Shown here piece after piece: positions 1 through 5,528 of a stretch of 10,092 nucleotides of DNA. The notes under the pieces are model-generated. The model worked only from the letters and a program-made list of their open reading frames with translations, made no database searches and was not told the DNA's origin. Made by a program: the position numbers and the translations under genes. Within the stretch, counting starts at the first letter, position 1, and every line of letters begins with the position of its first letter. Origin of the DNA: Chloroflexota bacterium (GTDB lineage Bacteria > Chloroflexota > Anaerolineae > Anaerolineales > DRMV01). The stretch lies in NCBI GenBank assembly GCA_013153335.1, contig JAADEP010000173.1, positions 1 through 10,092 on the forward strand, in the 5' to 3' direction.

Positions 1-408
1 CTCGGCCTCGAAGGGCCCGACGCCCGCGTGGTGACCGTCGAGGCTGTGCCTGAGCACGCACGCGTGGCTCGAGAAGCCCTTGCCCGCGCGGGCCTGGGCG
101 CCCGGGTTGAGGTCATCGAGGGCTGGGCCGCCAGTCTTTTGCCCGAACTCGAAGCCCAAGCGCCGTGGGACATGGTCTTCATAGACGCGGATAAGGAAGG
201 CTATCCCGCGTACTGGGCCTGGGCCGTTGCCCACGTGCGACCAGGTGGCATCATCGCCGCGCACAACGCATATTGGCCCAGCGTGCGCCAGCGCCTTTGG
301 CCTCAGGTCTTGGCCGATCCGCGCGTTTTGGCCCACATATACCCCTCGAGCGAGGGGCTGCTTTGGGCCTTGCGTCGAGAGGAGTCGAATGTTCGCCCGC
401 ATACCTAA
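1..408 (+). CDS. Class I SAM-dependent O-methyltransferase (COMT/CCoAOMT-like), 5' truncated
   Basis: The frame is open from the first base, so the 5' end lies outside the window; about 135 C-terminal residues are visible. The family transfers a methyl group from S-adenosylmethionine to hydroxyls of small molecules, using a divalent metal, in the cytoplasm. Seen: a segment like the acidic end of motif I (VVTVEAVPEHARVAREAL), a central stretch ending in PWDMVFIDADKEGYPAYW, and RPGGIIAAHNAYW. These match the order and spacing of the family's C-terminal half. The Asp of FID is the expected metal ligand. The usual ADN triplet reads AHN here (His at 262-264), so one expected Asp ligand is replaced. 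Its last 20 bases overlap the next gene, suggesting translational coupling. The substrate cannot be told; the family assignment is fairly secure, the exact activity is not. Confidence 0.82.
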   Translation, partial: LGLEGPDARVVTVEAVPEHARVAREALARAGLGARVEVIEGWAASLLPELEAQAPWDMVFIDADKEGYPAYWAWAVAHVRPGGIIAAHNAYWPSVRQRLWPQVLADPRVLAHIYPSSEGLLWALRREESNVRPHT

Positions 409-829
409 GCCAGGTTCCCGGACCGCGAGGGAGGAAAACCCGCCCGCGCGGCCACCCCTGACCCTGCCCGCGATCGGCCTTGGCCTCGCGGGGCTTTACA
501 TGGCCTTCGTGCACGCACTACGGCTCGAGCTGCTTTGGTCCCAACGGGACTTCTGGCGCAGCCAGCCTTGGCGCAGCCCTTGGTGGGTCCAGGTCGGCGC
601 CAGCGCCCTGTGGATGACAGTCTTCCTGATATTGGCTTGGGGATGGCTGTTTCGCCGGTCGTGGGCGCGTCGCGGAACGCAAATCGCGGTTATCATCTAT
701 GCAGCTTGGTATTGGTTCGACCGCCTTGTGCTCGCGGACCCGAGCCTCTTGCAGGCCGGGACCGCGTTTGCGCTTGGGAGCACCTTCGTGCTCGTGTTGC
801 TCGTTTTCGGCCTCATCCGACAGGCGTGA
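389..829 (+). CDS. Small integral membrane protein with about four transmembrane helices, function unknown
   Basis: A 146-residue protein that I do not recognise. The ATG at 389 is chosen over the longer frame from 227 because AGAGGAG at 378-384 lies 4 bases upstream and the N-terminal extension would only be out-of-frame methyltransferase sequence. After a basic, proline-rich N-terminus of about 25 residues come four hydrophobic segments: roughly 26-46 (LPAIGLGLAGLYMAFVHAL), 68-88 (ASALWMTVFLILAWGWLF), 95-113 (TQIAVIIYAAWYWF) and 122-143 (AFALGSTFVLVLLVFGLI). It is rich in Trp and Arg at the helix ends. No catalytic motif is visible. The 20-base overlap with the methyltransferase gene implies co-translation. 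A membrane location is well supported; the role is unknown. Confidence 0.7.
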   Translation: MFARIPKPGSRTAREENPPARPPLTLPAIGLGLAGLYMAFVHALRLELLWSQRDFWRSQPWRSPWWVQVGASALWMTVFLILAWGWLFRRSWARRGTQIAVIIYAAWYWFDRLVLADPSLLQAGTAFALGSTFVLVLLVFGLIRQA

Positions 830-890
830 ACCCGAGGCCTGAACCCAAGTCAGCGAGCCCATACCAAGCGAACCACGCGGGAATTCACGG

Positions 891-896
891 GGGAGG
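891..896 (+). promoter_or_regulatory. Shine-Dalgarno for the carboxyltransferase gene
   Basis: GGGAGG lies 5 bases before the ATG at 902 and fixes that start. The 72-base gap from the upstream gene holds no clear promoter, so transcription may come from further upstream. Confidence 0.6.
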
Positions 897-901
897 CATC
901 T

Positions 902-2458
902 ATGACCGAGAGCGCAGAGCAAAAAATCCAACGGCTGCGCGAGCTGCGGGCGCAAGCCCTGGCCGGCGGCGGACCGGATCGGGTTCGCCGGCATCACGAG
1001 CAGGGCAAACTCACCGCGCGCGAACGCCTCGAGCTGCTCCTCGACCCCGGCTCCTTCCGGGAGATCGATATGCTGGTCACCCATCGCGCCCGCGCGTTCG
1101 GGCTGGATAAACGCCGCTTCCTGGGCGACGGCGTGGTGACCGGCTGGGGCACGATCGACGGTCGGCTGGTGTTCGTCTTTTCTCAGGACTTCACCGTGCT
1201 TGGCGGCAGCTTGGGCGAAGCCCACGCGCGGAAAATCGTCAAAATCCTCGACATGGCCCTCAAGAACGGCGCGCCTGTCATCGGCATCAATGACTCCGGC
1301 GGCGCGCGCATTCAAGAAGGCATCGACGCGCTCGGCGGCTACGCGGAGATCTTCCTGCGCAATACCTTGGCTTCGGGCGTGATCCCCCAGATTAGCCTGG
1401 TCATGGGACCCGCCGCGGGCGGCGCGGTCTATTCCCCCGCGCTCACCGACTTCATCTTTATGGTCCGGGGCACCTCGTACATGTTCGTGACCGGTCCCCA
1501 GGTGGTCAAGGCTGTGACACACGAAGACGTGACCTTTGAAGAACTGGGCGGCGCGGACGTGCACGCGACCAAATCCGGTGTCGCACACGTGGTGGCCGAT
1601 TCCGAGGCCGAATTGCTCGCGCTCGCGCGGCGGCTCCTGACCTACCTTCCCCAAAACAATATGGAAGACCCGCCTTATGTTGAGACGGGCGACGATCCCT
1701 TGCGCCAAGACCCTGAGCTCAATACCCTCGTTCCGACCGACCCCGCAAAGCCCTACGATATTCGCGAAGTCATCCGCCGGGTGGTCGACAACGGCGAGTT
1801 CTTCGAGATCCACGAGCACTTCGCACCCAACATCGTCGTGGGCTTCGCTCGTCTGGGCGGCTACACTGTAGGCATTGTCGCGAACCAGCCTGCGGTGCTG
1901 GCGGGCGTTCTCGACATCGACGCGTCGGTCAAGGCCGCGCGGTTCGTGCGCTTCTGCGACGCGTTCAACATCCCTATCGTGACGTTTGTGGACGTGCCCG
2001 GTTTTATGCCTGGAACCGTGCAAGAGCATGGGGGGATCATCCGCGCGGGCGCGAAGCTGCTTTACGCCTACAGCGAAGCCACCGTCCCCAAGCTGACCGT
2101 GATCACGCGCAAGGCTTATGGCGGCGCGTACGACGTCATGAGCAGCAAACACCTCCGCGGGGATCTCAACCTCGCGTGGCCGACCGCGGAGATCGCGGTC
2201 ATGGGGCCCGAGGGCGCGGTTAAGATCATCTTCCGCAAAGAGATCGCGGCCGCGGAAGACCCCGAAGCTCGCAAACGGGAACTGGTCGAAGCCTACCGCC
2301 GGGAGTTCGCCCACCCTTACATCGCCGCGAGCCGGGGGTACATCGACGACGTCATTGAACCGCGCGAAACCCGCCCGCGGCTCATCAACGCGCTCCAGAT
2401 GTTGGCCAACAAACGCGATATCAACCCGCCGAAAAAGCACGGGAACATTCCGCTTTAG
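902..2458 (+). CDS. pccB: Acyl-CoA carboxylase carboxyltransferase (beta) subunit, propionyl-CoA type
   Basis: A 518-residue protein, the usual full length for PccB/MmdA-type biotin-dependent carboxyltransferases. These move a carboxyl group between carboxybiotin and an acyl-CoA such as propionyl-CoA. The N-terminal crotonase-fold half (about 30-250) has GGARIQEG at 133-140 for the oxyanion hole, MGPAAGGAVYSPALTDF at 168-184, and GGADVHATKSGVAH at 216-229. The C-terminal half (about 280-510) has VDVPGFMPGTVQEHGGIIR at 363-381, RKAYGGAYDVMSSKHL at 403-418 and AWPTAEIAVMGPEGAV at 425-440. The Asp at 411 sits where studied PccB proteins carry an Asp linked to propionyl-CoA preference; this is my alignment by eye. 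No biotin carboxylase, biotin carrier or membrane decarboxylase gene is visible nearby, so its partner must be elsewhere. It could instead be the alpha subunit of methylmalonyl-CoA decarboxylase. The family is certain; carboxylase versus decarboxylase is inferred. Confidence 0.95.
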   Translation: MTESAEQKIQRLRELRAQALAGGGPDRVRRHHEQGKLTARERLELLLDPGSFREIDMLVTHRARAFGLDKRRFLGDGVVTGWGTIDGRLVFVFSQDFTVLGGSLGEAHARKIVKILDMALKNGAPVIGINDSGGARIQEGIDALGGYAEIFLRNTLASGVIPQISLVMGPAAGGAVYSPALTDFIFMVRGTSYMFVTGPQVVKAVTHEDVTFEELGGADVHATKSGVAHVVADSEAELLALARRLLTYLPQNNMEDPPYVETGDDPLRQDPELNTLVPTDPAKPYDIREVIRRVVDNGEFFEIHEHFAPNIVVGFARLGGYTVGIVANQPAVLAGVLDIDASVKAARFVRFCDAFNIPIVTFVDVPGFMPGTVQEHGGIIRAGAKLLYAYSEATVPKLTVITRKAYGGAYDVMSSKHLRGDLNLAWPTAEIAVMGPEGAVKIIFRKEIAAAEDPEARKRELVEAYRREFAHPYIAASRGYIDDVIEPRETRPRLINALQMLANKRDINPPKKHGNIPL

Positions 2459-2546
2459 CACGGACGCTCAACCCGGCCAAAGCGAGCCGTACGCGCTCCC
2501 GAAGCACCTCGATGGATAGCGCGTTTCGGGGGCGTTGTTTTGCCCC

Positions 2547-2570
2547 GTGGCCTTCCCCAACGAAGGCCAC
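2547..2570 (+). terminator. Candidate hairpin terminator after pccB
   Basis: GTGGCCTTC (2547-2555) pairs perfectly with GAAGGCCAC (2562-2570) across a 6-base loop, directly after a second small GC hairpin (2529-2546). No T-tract follows, so it is not a classical intrinsic terminator. It may still pause or end transcription, or protect the 3' end of the pccB mRNA. Confidence 0.4.
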
Positions 2571-2573
2571 CAG

Positions 2574-2607
2574 TTGACCGCGCAAGCAAGGCAAGTCAGG
2601 ATATAAT
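2574..2607 (+). promoter_or_regulatory. Candidate sigma70-type promoter for the 2647-4244 operon
   Basis: TATAAT at 2602-2607 is a perfect -10 hexamer in very GC-rich surroundings, 39 bases before the start codon at 2647. The best -35-like box is TTGACC at 2574-2579, but the spacer is 22 bases, longer than the usual 16-18. Either the -35 is not used or the promoter depends on an activator. The -10 is directly seen; promoter function is inferred. Confidence 0.45.
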
Positions 2608-2636
2608 GAGGGCGCCCAGGTTGGGACGCTTTGCTT

Positions 2637-2645
2637 AGGAGGAGG
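2637..2645 (+). promoter_or_regulatory. Extended Shine-Dalgarno AGGAGGAGG before tandem ATG codons
   Basis: AGGAGGAGG precedes two adjacent in-frame ATGs, at 2647 and 2650. The first AGGAGG (2637-2642) is 4 bases from the first ATG and 7 from the second, so the second may be the main start. Confidence 0.6.
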
Positions 2646-2646
2646 C

Positions 2647-3222
2647 ATGATGCCCAGTCCAGAGTACGATCTGCGTTACTTAGAAGCTGCCCTCGAGGTG
2701 CTCGAGGATTACCTTGAAGCGCCCGAGCTCTATTGGCCTATCGACGTCGCGCCGCCCGACGGCGAGCCGGACTATCCCCAGCTGACCTTGGGGAACGTGT
2801 TGCTCGCCCGGCAGCGGCTTCAACGCCCCTTGCCTTTGGATTTGGCCGAGCGCCGCGAGATTTTGGAAGAAAAACTGCGCGGCATTCGCAACCGCTGGCG
2901 GGCCAATTGGGAGCGCAAGGCTCGCCGCGAGGCCGAAAGTCGGGCCGAAATGTGGGCCCGCTATCTGGACGACCTGGCCGAAGCCCCCTCAGAGGCCGCG
3001 TTCTACCCTACGGAAGTGCGCAACCGTACCATTGTGGATCTGCTCTTGGCCGAAGGCGCGGCGCCCCATCCGCCTGTGGAGCTGCTCATTCGGAACGCGG
3101 ACGAGCGCTTGCGCCTGCGCTTCGAGCCCGGCGAGTTCGTCTGGGATAAGGAGCTGATCCCCGCGTTCCCCAAAGAGCGCTTTTGGTATCTCTACGGACG
3201 ACCTCGCGCCAGCCTGGACTAG
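2647..3222 (+). CDS. Uncharacterised highly charged protein
   Basis: A 191-residue protein (190 if the second ATG is used) that I cannot assign to a named family. Seen: an acidic N-terminal helix (YDLRYLEAALEVLEDYL, 7-23), a Pro-rich stretch around 31-45 (YWPIDVAPPDGEPDYP), and a long, strongly charged Arg/Glu-rich helix at about 64-112 that may form a coiled coil. The C-terminal half holds RNRTIVDLLL (125-134) and LRLRFEPGEFVWDKELIPAFP (155-175). It has no signal peptide, membrane segment, metal-binding Cys or catalytic motif. It is probably cytoplasmic and could be a lineage-restricted conserved protein. It heads a plus-strand set with the sulfur carrier 42 bases downstream, but its link to that function is only positional. 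Codon use looks like its neighbours, so I believe it is a real gene. Confidence 0.75.
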   Translation: MMPSPEYDLRYLEAALEVLEDYLEAPELYWPIDVAPPDGEPDYPQLTLGNVLLARQRLQRPLPLDLAERREILEEKLRGIRNRWRANWERKARREAESRAEMWARYLDDLAEAPSEAAFYPTEVRNRTIVDLLLAEGAAPHPPVELLIRNADERLRLRFEPGEFVWDKELIPAFPKERFWYLYGRPRASLD

Positions 3223-3250
3223 CCTCGCGCCCGGCGCCGCCGGATTTCGC

Positions 3251-3256
3251 AGGAGG
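3251..3256 (+). promoter_or_regulatory. Shine-Dalgarno deciding a GTG start
   Basis: AGGAGG ends 8 bases before the GTG at 3265. This fixes GTG as the start of the ThiS-like gene and gives the normal carrier length of 66 residues. Confidence 0.7.
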
Positions 3257-3264
3257 TAGCCCAA

Positions 3265-3465
3265 GTGATTCGAGTCAACGACAAATTTACCGTCCGTTGG
3301 CGCCCTGGCATGACCATCCGGGATTTGCTCAACGAGCTGAAGTTCACCTTTCCCCGTTTGGTAATCGCGGTGAACGGCGAGGTTATCCCCCGGGACGATT
3401 GGGAGACGTACGAGCTGCAAGACGGCGATGAGGTCAAAGTGATCCACATGACCGCAGGAGGCTAA
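3265..3465 (+). CDS. ThiS/MoaD-like ubiquitin-fold sulfur carrier protein
   Basis: A 66-residue protein, the typical ThiS length, starting at GTG. It shows the beta-grasp pattern: a first strand pair (about 1-14), a helix with RDLLNELKF (19-27), then VIAVNGEVIPRDDWETYELQ (33-52) and DGDEVKVIHMTAGG (53-66). AVNGEVIPR, the QDGDEV turn and the terminal Gly-Gly are hallmarks of ThiS-type carriers. In such proteins the C-terminus is adenylated by a ThiF/MoeB-like enzyme and converted to a thiocarboxylate that donates sulfur for thiamine, molybdopterin, tungstopterin, cysteine or tRNA thiolation. No thiF, thiG, moaE or JAMM protease gene is in the window, so the pathway is open. The stop codon is 2 bases from the start of the FAH-family gene, and the two are surely co-transcribed. 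I leave the symbol blank because ThiS cannot be told from other small sulfur carriers here. Confidence 0.88.
   Translation: MIRVNDKFTVRWRPGMTIRDLLNELKFTFPRLVIAVNGEVIPRDDWETYELQDGDEVKVIHMTAGG
3456..3461 (+). promoter_or_regulatory. Shine-Dalgarno embedded in the Gly-Gly codons of the sulfur carrier
   Basis: AGGAGG sits 6 bases before the ATG at 3468 and is formed by the last codons of the upstream gene (GCA GGA GGC). The two glycine codons needed for carrier function are thus also the ribosome binding site of the next gene. Confidence 0.7.
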
Positions 3466-3467
3466 CC

Positions 3468-4244
3468 ATGCGTTGGGTGCGCTTTCGAACCCCTGATGGG
3501 GAAATCCACCGGGGGTGGGTTCACGAAGGCCGGGTGGGTCGGGTTCACGGATCGCCTTTTGATGAGTTTGAACGGGAAGACTTGCGTTGGCCTCTGGACG
3601 AAGTGAAATTGCTCCCACCTGTGACGCCGAGCAAGATTGTATGCGTGGGGCGCAATTACGCGGCCCACGCGGCCGAGCACGGGGCCGAAGTGCCTTCAAC
3701 CCCTCTGCTTTTCCTCAAGCCACCCTCGGCCATCATCGGCCCGGGCGACACCATCCTCTTGCCGCCGCAATCCAAACGGGTCGAGCATGAAGCCGAGCTC
3801 GCGGTGGTGATCGGTCGCCGGGGACGCTGGATCCCGATCGACCAGGCCTGGGACTACGTTTGGGGCTATACCGTCGCCAATGACGTCACCGCGCGCGACC
3901 TGCAGCGCCGGGATGGCCAGTGGACGCGCGCCAAAGGGTTCGACACCTTCTTGCCTTTGGGTCCTTGGGTCGACACCGAATTTGATCCCAGCGATGCGCT
4001 CATCATGGCCCGGGTCAACGACGAAGTGCGGCAAACCGGGTCGACGCGCGAGATGGTCTTCGGCATTCCCCAGCTCATCACGTTTATCTCTTCCATCATG
4101 ACCTTAGAGCCCGGGGATGTCATCCTGACCGGCACCCCGGCCGGCGTCGGCCCGCTGCGGGACGGGGACGTGGTGGAAATCGAGATCGAAGGATTGGGCG
4201 TGCTGCGCAACCCCGTCCGGGCTGAGGCCCGGCCTGCGGCCTGA
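3468..4244 (+). CDS. Fumarylacetoacetate hydrolase (FAH) family protein
   Basis: A 258-residue protein, the usual size of the short bacterial FAH-fold enzymes. These Mg2+/Mn2+-dependent enzymes hydrolyse, decarboxylate or isomerise beta-keto acids, for example acylpyruvate hydrolase, oxaloacetate decarboxylase and HpcE/HpaG-type isomerase. After an N-terminal domain of about 55 residues comes KIVCVGRNYAAHAAEHG (56-72) with the catalytic-type His67-Glu70 pair. Then come LFLKPPSAIIGPGDTI (81-96), EHEAELAVVIG (106-116) with ligands E108 and E110, GYTVANDVTARDLQ (133-146) with ligand D139, and AKGFDTFLPLGPWV (155-168) with K157. It ends with the family signature LEPGDVILTGTPAGVGPL (213-230). All expected metal and catalytic residues are present, so it should be active. 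Its substrate cannot be told. It follows the sulfur carrier gene by 2 bases. Confidence 0.92.
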   Translation: MRWVRFRTPDGEIHRGWVHEGRVGRVHGSPFDEFEREDLRWPLDEVKLLPPVTPSKIVCVGRNYAAHAAEHGAEVPSTPLLFLKPPSAIIGPGDTILLPPQSKRVEHEAELAVVIGRRGRWIPIDQAWDYVWGYTVANDVTARDLQRRDGQWTRAKGFDTFLPLGPWVDTEFDPSDALIMARVNDEVRQTGSTREMVFGIPQLITFISSIMTLEPGDVILTGTPAGVGPLRDGDVVEIEIEGLGVLRNPVRAEARPAA

Positions 4245-4250
4245 ACCATG

Positions 4251-4283
4251 GCCGGTGCGGGCTCGACCCGGGCCCGCACCGGC
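4251..4283. terminator. Perfect 12-bp GC hairpin between convergent genes
   Basis: GCCGGTGCGGGC (4251-4262) is exactly complementary to GCCCGCACCGGC (4272-4283) with a 9-base loop. It begins 7 bases after the FAH-gene stop and ends 8 bases before the scpB stop on the other strand. This is the right place for a terminator shared by both strands. No T-tract lies on either side, so it may be a non-classical terminator or an mRNA 3' stabiliser. Confidence 0.6.
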
Positions 4284-4290
4284 GCCCTGC

Positions 4291-4824
4291 CTACGCGGCG
4301 TCTTCCCACGATTCCAGCGGGGGAAGTTGCTCCAACGACGTCAAGCCGAAATGCTGTAGAAACGCCTCGGTGGTGCCATAGAGGATGGGCCGGCCCGGCG
4401 CGTCGGCTCGGCCCAATTCTTGGATCAGCCCCTTTTCCAGCAAGCTGCGCAATACGCCTTCGCTGTTGACCCCCCGGATGGCGTCGATCTCGGGCCGGGT
4501 GATGGGTTGTCGATACGCGATGATGGCCAGGGTCTCTAAAGCCGCGCGGCTCAGACGGGCTTGGGCCTCGAGCCCCAGCAAGCGCCGCACCCAAGGCGAC
4601 CACTCGGCCGCAGTGACCAGCCGCACGGTGTCCCCGTGGCGCTGCAAGCGGATGCCCCGGTCTTGCAGCCGCTCCTCCAGCATGAGCAAGCCGGCTTCCA
4701 ACTGGTCGAGCGACACGCCCAGCACCCGGGCCAATCGCTCCACCGGGACACCTTCCCCCGCGGCGAAGAGCAAGGCCTCTACGCCAGCGTCCAACGAACC
4801 GGGCAAAGCAGATCTTTGGCTCAT
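4291..4824 (-). CDS. scpB: Segregation and condensation protein B
   Basis: A 177-residue winged-helix protein within the usual ScpB range. ScpB binds ScpA and the SMC ATPase to form the complex that compacts and separates the chromosome. Two winged-helix domains are visible: about 10-85 (AGVEALLFAAGEGVPVERLA, 13-32, onward) and about 90-165. The second has the family signature LSRAALETLAIIAYRQPITR (91-110) followed by PEIDAIRGVNSEGVLRSLLE, then GRPILYGTTEAFLQHFGL (144-161). The start at 4824 is preferred to the longer frame from 4929, because the extension does not look like ScpB and an extended -10 box lies between. scpA usually sits directly upstream, but here a divergent lipoprotein gene does, so scpA is elsewhere. 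The gene is convergent with the FAH gene. The assignment is secure. Confidence 0.93.
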   Translation of the reverse strand: MSQRSALPGSLDAGVEALLFAAGEGVPVERLARVLGVSLDQLEAGLLMLEERLQDRGIRLQRHGDTVRLVTAAEWSPWVRRLLGLEAQARLSRAALETLAIIAYRQPITRPEIDAIRGVNSEGVLRSLLEKGLIQELGRADAPGRPILYGTTEAFLQHFGLTSLEQLPPLESWEDAA

Positions 4825-4856
4825 GGTACAATGCCCTGTCAGAGACTCGCGGCCGG

Positions 4857-4865
4857 ATTGTATCA
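4857..4865 (-). promoter_or_regulatory. Extended -10 promoter element for scpB
   Basis: Read on the minus strand this is TGATACAAT, matching the extended -10 form TGnTANAAT. It ends 32 bases before the scpB ATG. No good -35 is seen, which extended -10 promoters tolerate. It lies in the 140-base divergent gap (4825-4964). Confidence 0.45.
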
Positions 4866-4953
4866 CGGACGACCCAGGGGTGTTACGTTTGCGGGCGTTC
4901 CCTCGTTTCCCTTGTGAGACGCATCCCAATCCGTCACTCTAGTTTTTGGCATC

Positions 4954-4958
4954 GGAGG
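4954..4958 (+). promoter_or_regulatory. Shine-Dalgarno fixing the lipoprotein start
   Basis: GGAGG lies 6 bases before the ATG at 4965. This start gives a clean lipoprotein signal peptide, while the GTG frame from 4914 would add 17 basic residues before it. Confidence 0.6.
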
Positions 4959-4964
4959 CGAAGC

Positions 4965-5516
4965 ATGAAAACCTTCGGACGTATTCTCACCCTGGCCGCG
5001 TGGATGCTCTTGCTCAGCGCGTGTGGATGGTTCCGACCGCGACCGACCCCGCCACCCAAGCCGACCCCGACCGCAATGCCCAGCTTCAAAGAGGCTTTGC
5101 GCCAGGCAGAGCAAGAGCTCCGAACCCAAGGCACGGTTACCCTTCGGCTCCATGAGAGCCAGATCAACCAGGCCATTGAACGCCTGCTCGCGCAGCAAAG
5201 TTCCTCGGGCCAAACCCTGCCCGTCCATAACGTGCGTGTGTATTTCCGCGATGGGCAGATCCAAATGTACGCTCAAGTCGATACCGACCTGGGCACCATG
5301 GACGCGTACGTCGCGCTCAGCGTTTATGCCCAGAACGGCAAGGTGTACGTCCAGGTGCAAAAAGCCACCCTGGGGCCCTTGCCCATGCCCGGGAGCATGC
5401 TCGATCCCTGGGTAGAAAAACTGCAGGCCTATCTTGAGCAATGGAGCCAGCACTATTACGTCGAAGAAGTGCAAATCCAAGACGGATGGCTCCTGCTCAA
5501 GGCCCGCGTGCGGTAG
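4965..5516 (+). CDS. Small secreted lipoprotein, YpmS/LmeA-like (DUF2140 or DUF2993 resemblance)
   Basis: A 183-residue protein with a type II signal peptide: MKTFGR, a hydrophobic core, and lipobox LSAC with Cys20 as the lipidation site. A Pro/Thr-rich linker (about 25-39) leads to the mature domain. The domain begins with a helix (SFKEALRQAEQEL, 40-52) and a stretch of the form TVTLRLHESQINQAIERLL (57-75). Beta strands follow, with HNVRVYFRDGQIQMYAQVDT (88-107) and the end motif ATLGPLPMPGSMLD (134-147). This layout of an 'L-x-E-x-x-I-N' helix, then strands, then LGxLPxP resembles extracytoplasmic lipid-binding-type folds (DUF2140, DUF2993/LmeA). I infer that by eye. It should sit on the outer face of the cytoplasmic membrane. 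The next lipoprotein gene starts 12 bases downstream, so they are likely co-expressed. The lipoprotein call is strong; the function is not known. Confidence 0.8.
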   Translation: MKTFGRILTLAAWMLLLSACGWFRPRPTPPPKPTPTAMPSFKEALRQAEQELRTQGTVTLRLHESQINQAIERLLAQQSSSGQTLPVHNVRVYFRDGQIQMYAQVDTDLGTMDAYVALSVYAQNGKVYVQVQKATLGPLPMPGSMLDPWVEKLQAYLEQWSQHYYVEEVQIQDGWLLLKARVR

Positions 5517-5528
5517 TCAGGCAGATCC

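Larger units (their letters stand above)
2459..2646. other. Structured intergenic region between pccB and the 2647 gene
   Basis: This 188-base gap holds three successive inverted repeats followed by a -10-like box and a strong ribosome binding site. The arms are ACGCGCT 2491-2497 with AGCGCGT 2518-2524; GGGGC 2529-2533 with GCCCC 2542-2546; and a perfect 9-bp pair at 2547-2555 and 2562-2570. No ORF of note lies on either strand. It probably ends pccB transcription and starts the next operon. Confidence 0.55.

Noticed and set aside
227..388. Upstream extension of the membrane-protein gene
   Set aside because: It would overlap the methyltransferase by over 180 bases and has no ribosome binding site; the ATG at 389 has a good one.
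825..889. CGTGAA / TTCACG inverted pair before pccB
   Set aside because: Only 6 bp with a 53-base loop, likely chance.
518..2461. Long 647-codon open frame on the minus strand opposite pccB
   Set aside because: It lies wholly opposite a clear carboxyltransferase gene; GC-rich codon bias keeps the antisense frame open. Its translation is His/Asp/Arg-rich and low in pattern.
4825..4929. N-terminal extension of ScpB
   Set aside because: The added residues are basic and non-homologous, and an extended -10 element lies inside.
4912..4941. Possible promoter TTGTGA / ACTCTA for the 4965 gene
   Set aside because: The -10 match is poor and the GC-poor patch is short; support is too weak for a feature.
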